The position numbers and the translations under genes were made by a program. 64,000 nucleotides of DNA from Nitrospinota bacterium (lineage in GTDB: Bacteria > Nitrospinota > Nitrospinia > Nitrospinales > VA-1): assembly GCA_027619975.1 (NCBI GenBank), contig JAQCGX010000003.1:62001-126000 (forward strand), given 5' to 3'. Positions 51,831 through 58,902 of this stretch are shown here, one piece after another. The notes beneath the pieces were generated by a model. The model made no database searches, was not told the DNA's origin, and worked only from the letters and a program-made list of their open reading frames with translations. Every line of letters starts with the position of its first letter. Positions within the stretch are counted from its first letter, which is position 1.

Positions 51831-52013
51831 ATGGAAAATTCTGGATTAGAAAACTTTTTATTGATTGCCACCAAGCCGGATAATATCCCTATCGGAACGA
51901 TGTTATTGTTTGTGGCGTGGGTTTTTTGGGTTGCCATAAAACAAATGATTGTTCATGACCGGCATATCAAAGAAGGTAAGAAAGAAAAAATCTGGGATGA
52001 AATGATAAAATAA
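51831..52013 (+). CDS. 60-residue membrane protein of the bc-type operon
   Basis: One membrane helix (GTMLLFVAWVFWVAIKQMIV) followed by a basic helical tail (HDRHIKEGKKEKIWDEMIK). It sits 77 bp after the octahaem gene and its stop directly abuts the start of the next gene. Small single-helix subunits are common in bc and b6f complexes, so a structural subunit is a fair inference, but no family is recognised. Confidence 0.65.
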   Translation: MENSGLENFLLIATKPDNIPIGTMLLFVAWVFWVAIKQMIVHDRHIKEGKKEKIWDEMIK

Positions 52014-52508
52014 GTGGGCATATTTATAATTGCATTCGGTGCTATCGTTTTGGGATTGGTTCTCATCCTTTTCCTGAAAAACACCTCTCCACCTCCCCCT
52101 GTGGAGCAGATTCACTATGCCAACCCCGAAGACAAACCCCTGTACCTGATTGAACCCGACGCTTTCAAAGAGAAATGCCTCGAATTTCTGAAAAAGTTTA
52201 ACTTGGAATACGTCCATTCCGTTTGGGCAACCGACCATGAATTGGAGATATTCATGAATGATGAAACTCCAGTTATCGGTGGAACCTACCTTGCCCTCTG
52301 CATCATTGATCCTCCCAATCGAACCGTTGATATAATGAAAGTAAAAGGATTCCTGGATACCGTGAAAGGTGAGGGCGCTTCGCGTGGAATTTTTATAACT
52401 ACGGGGTATTTTTCCGATGAGGCCATCCGGTTTATCGAGGAGGAGCCTGTCGAATTAGTCAACGTTGTTACCTTTGTTGGTTATTTGAAAAAATTTGATA
52501 TCTATTAG
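52014..52508 (+). CDS. Membrane-anchored Mrr-like domain protein
   Basis: 164 residues from a GTG that follows the previous stop without a gap. One N-terminal membrane helix (GIFIIAFGAIVLGLVLILFL), a Pro-rich linker, and a cytoplasmic or periplasmic domain with the layout of a PD-(D/E)xK/Mrr fold: DHELEIFMNDETPVIGGTYL, then DIMKVKGFLDTVKGEGASRG, then IFITTGYFSDEAIRFIEEEP. The last part matches the conserved end of Mrr-type domains, but the D..QxK nuclease residues are not evident, so it may not cut DNA. Why it closes a respiratory operon is unclear. Confidence 0.6.
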   Translation: MGIFIIAFGAIVLGLVLILFLKNTSPPPPVEQIHYANPEDKPLYLIEPDAFKEKCLEFLKKFNLEYVHSVWATDHELEIFMNDETPVIGGTYLALCIIDPPNRTVDIMKVKGFLDTVKGEGASRGIFITTGYFSDEAIRFIEEEPVELVNVVTFVGYLKKFDIY

Positions 52509-52706
52509 GTCTCTACGTTCACACCCCTTCCAGTTACAAGGTTTCACTATCCCGAAGTTTCTACTATTTATTGGTCGATTTTTTGTTTCCTGTTATTATA
52601 TTTATCCAATGGCTGCATTGTATTGAATAAGCCCAATCCCTTGCGATGTGAAAAGTTGATATTTTTCGTTTTAAGGGAGTTTTTTTTAATTATTTGAAAT
52701 AACATT

Positions 52707-53570
52707 ATGAAAATTAGTGAGATATTGAAGCAGGGTTTGCATCCATTTTCGTTTGAATTTTTCCCACCAAAAACTGATGACGGATTTGAACAATTATTCC
52801 AAACCATTGAAAACCTGAAATCCTGGAACCCTGGGTATGTTTCCGTCACTTATGGGGCGGGTGGCAGTACGCGGACAAAAACTCTTGATTTGGTTGGGCG
52901 GATCAAACATCAAATTGGCTTGGAGGGCATGGCTCATTTGACTTGTGTGGGCCACACCACCGATGAAATCAGGAGTATTTTAGATCGGCTGAAAGAAGAT
53001 GGGATCGAAAATATTCTGGCTCTGAGAGGCGACCCACCAAAGAGAGAGGATAGTTTTGTAAAAACAAAAAATGGCTTTGGTTTTGGCAGTGAGTTGGTGG
53101 GCTTTATTCGCAAGCACTATTCGTTTTGCTTAGGGGTTGCGGGTTATCCTGAGGGACATATAGAGAGTCCTGATTTAAAAATTGACCTGGACAATCTTAA
53201 AAGAAAACTGGACGCGGGAGCCGACTTCATTGTGACGCAATTGTTTTTCGATAATCGGTATTTTTTTGATTTTCTTGAGCGGGCGCGTGCCAGCGGTATT
53301 CAAGTGCCCATTATTCCAGGCATTATGCCGATTATCAATGCGAAACAAACTCAAAGGTTCACTAAAATGTGTGGGGCCTCCATTCCTCCGGAACTTATGG
53401 AACGTTTGGAACAGAACCAGGAAGACGCCGCTGCCGTCCGGCAGATAGGGGTCGAGCATGCTACCACTCAATGCGATGAACTTTTAAAGAGTGGCGTGCC
53501 GGGAATTCATTTTTACACTCTGAATCAATCCAAAGCCACACTCGCTATTCTGGAAAATTTGAAAGCATGA
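52707..53570 (+). CDS. metF: Methylenetetrahydrofolate reductase
   Basis: Reduces 5,10-methylene- to 5-methyl-tetrahydrofolate, the methyl donor for methionine; FAD enzyme. 287 residues, the short bacterial form. Seen: PFSFEFFPPKTDDGFEQLF with the catalytic Glu, VSVTYGAGGSTRTKTLDLV, AHLTCVGHTTDEI, NILALRGDPPK, GVAGYPEGHIES and DFIVTQLFFDNRYFFDFLER. The two following genes start within a few bases of the preceding stop, so metF leads a three-gene transcript. Confidence 0.96.
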   Translation: MKISEILKQGLHPFSFEFFPPKTDDGFEQLFQTIENLKSWNPGYVSVTYGAGGSTRTKTLDLVGRIKHQIGLEGMAHLTCVGHTTDEIRSILDRLKEDGIENILALRGDPPKREDSFVKTKNGFGFGSELVGFIRKHYSFCLGVAGYPEGHIESPDLKIDLDNLKRKLDAGADFIVTQLFFDNRYFFDFLERARASGIQVPIIPGIMPIINAKQTQRFTKMCGASIPPELMERLEQNQEDAAAVRQIGVEHATTQCDELLKSGVPGIHFYTLNQSKATLAILENLKA

Positions 53571-53571
53571 G

Positions 53572-54378
53572 TTGTTAATATTAATTGACCCCTATCCCAG
53601 CGGCTTTTTATTTGTGCATTTATTTGGATATTTCATATTCTGCCTGTTACTTATAGCTCCCGTGGCCGCGCATTCGGAACCCACCTCCAGGATAGGAGAA
53701 GTTCCTGAGGATATGGTTCTCATTCCGGCTGGGACTTATAAAAGAGGGTGTGACCGATTTGGTCCTCAACATGGGTCGCCGGCTCATCTGGTTTATCTCG
53801 ATGCGTTCATGATCGATAAGTATGAACTTACCAATGAAAAGTTTGAAATGGTTTTTCCTGAGCATTTTCTCCGCCGCAGTCAGTTTTCTCATTGCAATAA
53901 TTGTCCCGTGAGCAAAATCAGTTGGTATGAAGCGGCGGATTATTGCCATCTGAAAGGAAAATCTTTGCCGAGTGAAGCGCAATGGGAACGGGCGGCGCAG
54001 GGGCAAAATGGCTGTGAATTCCCGTGGGGGCCGGATTTTAACCCGGAACAGCCACAGGCGCGGGGAGGGTTGAAGCTCAAGGATAAGGGCACTCCCGTGG
54101 GCAGCTTCGCCCCCAATAAGAACGGAATCTATGACATGGCGGGCAATGTCTGGGAGTGGGTGAGCGATTGGTTCTCAATCCGCTATTATTTCAGAGAAAT
54201 TATGTATAATCCCAGAGGACCCATTGACGGTAAAATGAAGGTCCGCCGGGGCGGCTCCTGGTCCGACAGTATAATGGCCATGAAAACCGGATACCGGGAT
54301 TGGAGTTATCCTTTTTCCCGTGGGTTCAACGATATCGGCTTTCGTTGCGCCATTAATCTTAAAATGGATTCCAAGTAA
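53572..54378 (+). CDS. FGE-sulfatase (SUMF1/DUF323) domain protein, exported
   Basis: 268 residues from a TTG one base after the metF stop. A signal sequence (FLFVHLFGYFIFCLLLIAPVAAHS) points to export. The domain is complete: MVLIPAGTYKRGCDRFGP, VYLDAFMIDKYELTNEKFEM, PVSKISWYEAADYCHLKGKS, LPSEAQWERAAQG, YDMAGNVWEWVSDWFS, VRRGGSW and DIGFRCAI. Some members activate sulfatases by making formylglycine; many others act as binding modules. No sulfatase is nearby and the catalytic Cys pair of true FGE is not evident, so enzyme activity is doubtful. Confidence 0.85.
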   Translation: MLILIDPYPSGFLFVHLFGYFIFCLLLIAPVAAHSEPTSRIGEVPEDMVLIPAGTYKRGCDRFGPQHGSPAHLVYLDAFMIDKYELTNEKFEMVFPEHFLRRSQFSHCNNCPVSKISWYEAADYCHLKGKSLPSEAQWERAAQGQNGCEFPWGPDFNPEQPQARGGLKLKDKGTPVGSFAPNKNGIYDMAGNVWEWVSDWFSIRYYFREIMYNPRGPIDGKMKVRRGGSWSDSIMAMKTGYRDWSYPFSRGFNDIGFRCAINLKMDSK

Positions 54379-54379
54379 A

Positions 54380-55114
54380 ATGATCACCTCGGCTAAATTG
54401 GTGTATATAGACAGGCTGATAACCGAAGGCCTGTCCGAAGATGGGGATTCGCTCGAGTTGAATGGCAAGTTCATCGGCGATGAGGGCATGGAGGCTTTGA
54501 TTTTGTCAGATAAACTGGGAGAAGTTGAGAACCTGGACTTGACCAAAAACTCCCTGACCCATAAAGGCGCCATCCTTTTGGCCGGTTGTGATCGTCTGAA
54601 AAAATTGAAACGGCTTTATATCGGCGATAATAATATTTCCGACAGCGGGACCGCCGCCATAGCCAAAGCTGGTTTTGCGTCCAACCTGTCTCTTTTGGAT
54701 CTTCGTTTCAACAATATGGGATCGGAGGGTGGGTTAGCCATTGCCAATTCAGGTGAGTTCAATAAACTGCAGGTCCTGATTCTTCAGGAAAATGAGGTGG
54801 GCGACGACACCCTGATCGCCCTGGCAAAATCCGCGACCTTTGCCAATTTGCGAAAACTTAATTTTTACCGGACCAATGTGACGGCTAAAGGAATCAAAAT
54901 ATTAGCAAAATCGAAGTCCCTGCAGCGCGTTAAGCATTTAAATATCGCTAGAAACTATTTGTATCAGGATTCCGTAAAAGCCCTGGCAAATACAAAAACT
55001 CTCACCAATATCGAAACCCTCTTGATGTTTGACACTGGAATCAGCGACGAAGGAGTCAAAACCATTATGAGCTCGCCATCGTTTTCCAAGTTAAAAACCT
55101 TCCGCGTGACCTAG
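54380..55114 (+). CDS. Leucine-rich-repeat protein (ribonuclease-inhibitor type)
   Basis: About 244 residues from the ATG at 54380, one base after the previous stop. It is built of about eight repeats of 24-29 residues with the pattern L-x-x-L-x-L-x-x-N-x-I-x-D-x-G, for example LDLTKNSLTHKGAILLAGC, LYIGDNNISDSGTAAIAKAG, LDLRFNNMGSEGGLAIANSG, and LNIARNYLYQDSVKALANTK. No signal peptide or other domain. Such repeats bind proteins. Tight coupling to the FGE-type gene suggests a shared function, but the upstream protein is exported and this one appears not to be. Confidence 0.8.
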   Translation: MITSAKLVYIDRLITEGLSEDGDSLELNGKFIGDEGMEALILSDKLGEVENLDLTKNSLTHKGAILLAGCDRLKKLKRLYIGDNNISDSGTAAIAKAGFASNLSLLDLRFNNMGSEGGLAIANSGEFNKLQVLILQENEVGDDTLIALAKSATFANLRKLNFYRTNVTAKGIKILAKSKSLQRVKHLNIARNYLYQDSVKALANTKTLTNIETLLMFDTGISDEGVKTIMSSPSFSKLKTFRVT

Positions 55115-55230
55115 TCTGCTCTTTATTCGCCATATTAATTGCTCTCTCTGGAGCGATAGTAAAGATGGATGGGATTTTCAGCCATTCTGTCATATGAATA
55201 ATACTGACTATAAATATCGGTATGGCACTG

Positions 55231-55258
55231 TTGACAGAGTCTTAGTCGAGCATATATT
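55231..55258 (+). promoter_or_regulatory. Sigma70-type promoter of the 55295 lipoprotein gene
   Basis: Perfect -35 TTGACA (55231-55236), 16-base spacer, -10 TATATT (55253-55258). Expected start near 55265; GGAGG precedes the ATG at 55295. Confidence 0.7.
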
Positions 55259-55294
55259 TCCTGCTAAGCAAGTTAAGCTAACGTTGGAGGAATT

Positions 55295-56578
55295 ATGCAT
55301 TTCATCTTGGTTGTTTTGATCTTTTTTTGTTTGATCTCCAGTGGTTGTATTAATGGAGGACAACGGCTAGACGCTGTGCTCAATCCTAAACCTATGGAGG
55401 TTGAAAATAGTAGCGACGTTGACAAGGCTATAGAAAAGTTTCGTGGTTCCTTCCCGGAAAATGTAAAAGAAAATATTGAACAGAAAAATGGTGTAAATAA
55501 TCCGAACCCTAAGCCTGATGAAAGTGCCGGTGGTAGCCAGGAGGAGGGTACTGCATCTGGTGATGGTTCAGGTAAGTCTAGTGATGCTTCAGGTGAAGAA
55601 AATGCCAAAAATAATGGTGCAAGCGGTAACGGTGAGTGCAATCCTATCATAAGCAAAGGTAATGATACGGGACTATTTCTAAAAGCCACTTTTTTCCATA
55701 AATTGCAGGAAGCCGCAGCATGTCCTAAAGATAAGGAGAGGGTTAGCTTTTATATGCATGCGGGCATTGCCCTTTCAGACGAATTATGCAGTGTCTGGTT
55801 CGATCGCCTCGGTAAAGCTCAAGCTAAAGTAAATGCGGATCGCGATATTTTGAGCAATGTTGGAGCTCTTACAGGGGCTATTCTTGGGTTTTCTGGTGCT
55901 GGTGGGGCCGTTGCCGGTGGGGCCGCCGCTGGGTTTGGGTTTTTGGAAAACTCCTTCGATTCCGAGTTGGCGAATTTTATTGTAGCTCCTGACATAAGTG
56001 AAGTTCAGGAGGCGATTGACGTAGATAGAAAATCTAGGGCTTTGGCTCTAGAGGGGCTTAGTACTGAGGTCGATTTTTTTCAAGCGAGGGCGGAACTCAT
56101 TCGCTACGACAATACCTGCTCCCATTTGGCAGTTAAGCGTAAGGTGAATGAATCCGTCGGGAATGCAACCCAAAAAACTAAAAGGCAGATCGAGGCAATA
56201 TCGGCAACCGTATTTGATACTTATGTGAATGCTAAAAAAGCCAAGGTAGAAGCTGATGAAAGGTTGGTGAAGGCTATAGATGAAAAAAAGGACGAGGAGG
56301 GTCGGGAGAAAGAAAACGCTTTGATTGAAAAAGCCAATGAAAGGTTAAAAAAGATTTTTAATCCAACAAACCTTTCAACAGTAAAAGATCTCAAAATTGA
56401 TCAAATCATTGCTTTTTATGTTAGACTTAATAACGGAAAGTGGGACCAGCTTGAAGATAAACAAAAGGATGACAATTATCGTCTAATAGATGAATATCTT
56501 TCCCAAAATAAGTTGGATGAAAAGGCAGTTGCAATTGAGGGTATAAGAACGGCTTTCTCCGTCTCCGTATACCGTTAA
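55295..56578 (+). CDS. Lipoprotein with glycine-zipper segment, unrecognised
   Basis: 427 residues. The N-terminus is a lipoprotein signal (VVLIFFCLISSGC) with the lipidated Cys at 18. A disordered stretch rich in G, S, E and N follows (about 70-115). The middle holds a Gly/Ala-rich hydrophobic segment with regular glycines (ALTGAILGFSGAGGAVAGGA, about 189-212), a glycine zipper that could insert into a membrane or oligomerise. The C-terminal half is helical and charged. Three of its cysteines outside the signal could form disulfides. I find no known family. It has its own strong promoter and appears to be a single-gene unit. Confidence 0.65.
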   Translation: MHFILVVLIFFCLISSGCINGGQRLDAVLNPKPMEVENSSDVDKAIEKFRGSFPENVKENIEQKNGVNNPNPKPDESAGGSQEEGTASGDGSGKSSDASGEENAKNNGASGNGECNPIISKGNDTGLFLKATFFHKLQEAAACPKDKERVSFYMHAGIALSDELCSVWFDRLGKAQAKVNADRDILSNVGALTGAILGFSGAGGAVAGGAAAGFGFLENSFDSELANFIVAPDISEVQEAIDVDRKSRALALEGLSTEVDFFQARAELIRYDNTCSHLAVKRKVNESVGNATQKTKRQIEAISATVFDTYVNAKKAKVEADERLVKAIDEKKDEEGREKENALIEKANERLKKIFNPTNLSTVKDLKIDQIIAFYVRLNNGKWDQLEDKQKDDNYRLIDEYLSQNKLDEKAVAIEGIRTAFSVSVYR

Positions 56579-56742
56579 GGAAAATGAGAGATACAATAAA
56601 TATGAAAAGTTTATTCTAGGGCCAAACTTACGTGAGTAAAAACCCCTTTTCAGTTTCCTTTTTTAGTTACCTACGTAGATATTTTTGACCAACCATAGAT
56701 TTAGTGTGCTATCCCTCTGCCAGGTGCTACCATAACTTCAAT

Positions 56743-56772
56743 AAAAAAGCCTTTATGCTATAAGGGCTTTTA
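56743..56772. terminator. Bidirectional hairpin terminator between convergent genes
   Basis: AAAAGCC-TTTAT ... ATAAGGGCTTTT hairpin with an A run on the left and a T run on the right, so it could end transcripts from both sides. It overlaps the last bases of the lytic transglycosylase gene. Confidence 0.55.
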
Positions 56773-57438
56773 TGAATCCGCTTTATTCAGTTTGATTTTA
56801 TTGTAGACTGAGAATACTTTTCCCGAATAATCTTTAGGATGCTTTCCACTTCTTAGATAGCTGGCGATGCGCGTGGGGCCGTGATTGTAGGCTTCCAGAG
56901 CCGTGTGCATTTTTCCAAACCGCTTGACCAATTTGTTCAAATAATAAGATCCAAGAGCGATATTCTTTTCTGGATGATACAGCGTGCTTTTTCCACTCCA
57001 GAGCATGTTCGCTTCCGAAGCTAATGCTTCCCCTGTTTTCGGGCGGATCTGCATCAAACCCAGAGCGCCTACTTTGGACTTGGCCCGGTGGTTGAAGGAG
57101 CTTTCGGTAATGATCAAAGCGGTCAGAAATAACGGATCGTACCCATATTTTTTGCTTTGCTTGAGGATGTGTTGGGAAATTTGATCCATTTGCTCTTCTT
57201 TAAGACCGGTTTTGTAATGGGTGATCACACTTATTATTTTATCTTGAATTTTTTTGTCATAAACTAGGGCGTTTATTTTTTCAAGTTTTTGATCCGGGTA
57301 GACGAGGAGCTTGCCGGATGTAGTTTGTACCACTTTAGCTTTAGCGATTCCTATTGTGGCCGGAAAAGATAAGAATGCAACGCAGGCAATAACCAGGGCA
57401 ACGATCGGCAACCGAATTTGAGTATTAGAAAAAGTCAT
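56770..57438 (-). CDS. Lytic transglycosylase (SLT/Slt70-type)
   Basis: Cuts peptidoglycan between MurNAc and GlcNAc, making 1,6-anhydro ends, in the periplasm. 222 residues with a signal segment (LPIVALVIACVAFLSFPATIG). The SLT domain starts at QISQHILKQSKKYGYDPLFL. The catalytic Glu is E112 in LIITESSFNHRAKSKVGALG, followed by LMQIRPKTGEALA, NIALGSYYLNKLV and ALEAYNHGPTRIASYL. It stands alone; no spanning secretion system lies next to it, so general wall turnover is the likely role. Confidence 0.92.
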   Translation of the reverse strand: MTFSNTQIRLPIVALVIACVAFLSFPATIGIAKAKVVQTTSGKLLVYPDQKLEKINALVYDKKIQDKIISVITHYKTGLKEEQMDQISQHILKQSKKYGYDPLFLTALIITESSFNHRAKSKVGALGLMQIRPKTGEALASEANMLWSGKSTLYHPEKNIALGSYYLNKLVKRFGKMHTALEAYNHGPTRIASYLRSGKHPKDYSGKVFSVYNKIKLNKADS

Positions 57439-57610
57439 TATTTATCCCTTATCCAAATTGTGGATAAAACAATTCACTAAATATTGGATACAGGATAAAA
57501 AATCTGAGTTAAGGCGGGGTCAAGCGTAGGTAACGATTGAGCAACAATAATTAAAGTGTTTATAAAGCAGAAGAGTCCATGTAACTAGTTGTATTTATTA
57601 GTTTTAATTT

Positions 57611-58294
57611 TTAAGAATACCGGTCGTTCAACCAGGGTTCCGCCGTGTTGGAATAACCGCGCTTTTCCCAGAACCCCTTCTCGTCATAATCACGAATAAC
57701 AATTTCCCCAATCCATTTAGCCCCCTTCCAGGCATAGAGTTGCGGGGTGATCATGCGGACCGGGCCGCCGTGATCCCGGGTGATGGGGTGTCCTTCCCAA
57801 TTGTGCACGAGGAGTACGTCTTCCTTCATGGCTTCCTCCAGCGGCAGGTTGGTGGAATAGGCGTCATAGGCTTTAATATAGACATATTTGGCGCCGGGAA
57901 GCAGTTCGCATTGGTTGACGATGTCCCGAAACCGCACTCCCTGCCAATGATTGTCCATCCGGCTCCACGAAGTCACACAGTGAAAATCCGATACATCCTC
58001 GACTTGCGGAAACGCCATAAATTCTTCCCAGGAAAAGGTTTTGACGTTTTTTACCAAACCGGAAACGGTCAGATTCCAGGTGATTTCGTCTAGTTCCGGT
58101 TGAAATCCCAAGTCCAGAACCGGCCAGTTTTCAGTCACTCTTTGTCCCGGAGGGACTTTAGGGTTGCCGTCCCGGTTCAACTCCCCTTCACCCATAGGCA
58201 TTTCTCCCTCCCATTGTTGCTTTTTCGCAAGGGCTTTTCGGTATTGGATCAGCTTTTCACGGCCTTGAATGCGCTTTGAATTAGGATCGTACAT
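57611..58294 (-). CDS. Sulfite-oxidase-fold molybdopterin protein (cytosolic type)
   Basis: 227 residues of the oxidoreductase molybdopterin-binding (SUOX) fold. The molybdenum ligand is C106 in DFHCVTSWSRMDNHWQGVRF, and cofactor-binding landmarks HGGPVRMITPQLYAWKGAKW are present. No signal or Tat sequence is visible, unlike YedY/MsrP, and there is no haem or dimerisation domain, so it belongs to the short cytosolic sulfite-oxidase-like group whose substrate is not settled. It is transcribed alone, divergent from the glycosyltransferase genes. Confidence 0.88.
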   Translation of the reverse strand: MYDPNSKRIQGREKLIQYRKALAKKQQWEGEMPMGEGELNRDGNPKVPPGQRVTENWPVLDLGFQPELDEITWNLTVSGLVKNVKTFSWEEFMAFPQVEDVSDFHCVTSWSRMDNHWQGVRFRDIVNQCELLPGAKYVYIKAYDAYSTNLPLEEAMKEDVLLVHNWEGHPITRDHGGPVRMITPQLYAWKGAKWIGEIVIRDYDEKGFWEKRGYSNTAEPWLNDRYS

Positions 58295-58489
58295 TGATGG
58301 ATTGCAACTCCCAAATTATTAAAGTGATGGACTTCCAAATTGGATGAAAAAAATGACTAAATAGTTACAAAAAAACAAGTATTTTGGAATATTTATTAAT
58401 CCTGCTAATTCCTAATTAAGGATAAAGGGATTCTTTCAAGAAACCGAAAAGGTAACAACGGTAACTCATTACAGGAGCAATTATTTTTC

Positions 58490-58813
58490 ATGAATCTCAA
58501 AATCCTGACCTTTAACTGGCACGAGCCTTATCTTTGTCTTCTCGCAAAAATCGGCCACGAATTTCTGGTGGTCGAGCCTGAAATTGCCTTTGAGAAAATC
58601 AGACGCTGGGACACAAACATGCGCCCTGTACCGGAAAATGTGCGCTTGTTATCGATTCAGGACGCAATGGAACAACTTGACCAGAATGCAGTCGATCTGG
58701 TGATTGCCCATAATGTAAAAGATCTGATAGAGATCAGGGATTACACCTTACCTAAAATATTGGTTTTCCACAACCGGCTGACCACGGAAATTGATCTGGG
58801 AAAAGCACGGTAA
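58490..58813 (+). CDS. N-terminal fragment of the GT4/GT/methyltransferase/TPR fusion (frameshifted)
   Basis: 107 codons that read as the start of a GT-B glycosyltransferase (LKILTFNWHEPYLCLLAKIG, VDLVIAHNVKDLIEI, KILVFHNRLTTEIDL). The frame stops at 58811, just after a run of four A at 58801-58804. With one more A there it would continue as KSTVNREEYLSKIQPFLKP into the frame of the gene at 58903, which has no good start of its own. The two are therefore one gene of about 1126 codons. Confidence 0.8.
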   Translation: MNLKILTFNWHEPYLCLLAKIGHEFLVVEPEIAFEKIRRWDTNMRPVPENVRLLSIQDAMEQLDQNAVDLVIAHNVKDLIEIRDYTLPKILVFHNRLTTEIDLGKAR

Positions 58814-58902
58814 ATCGGGAGGAGTATCTATCGAAAATTCAGCCATTTTTAAAACCTGTAAAAAAAGTATTCATTTCTGAAAGCAAAAAAAGCGATTGGG
58901 GT

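Noticed and set aside
52509-52706. Considered a riboswitch (SAM or folate) before metF
   Set aside because: No recognisable SAM, THF or cobalamin motif; the gap is AT-rich with only weak pairing.
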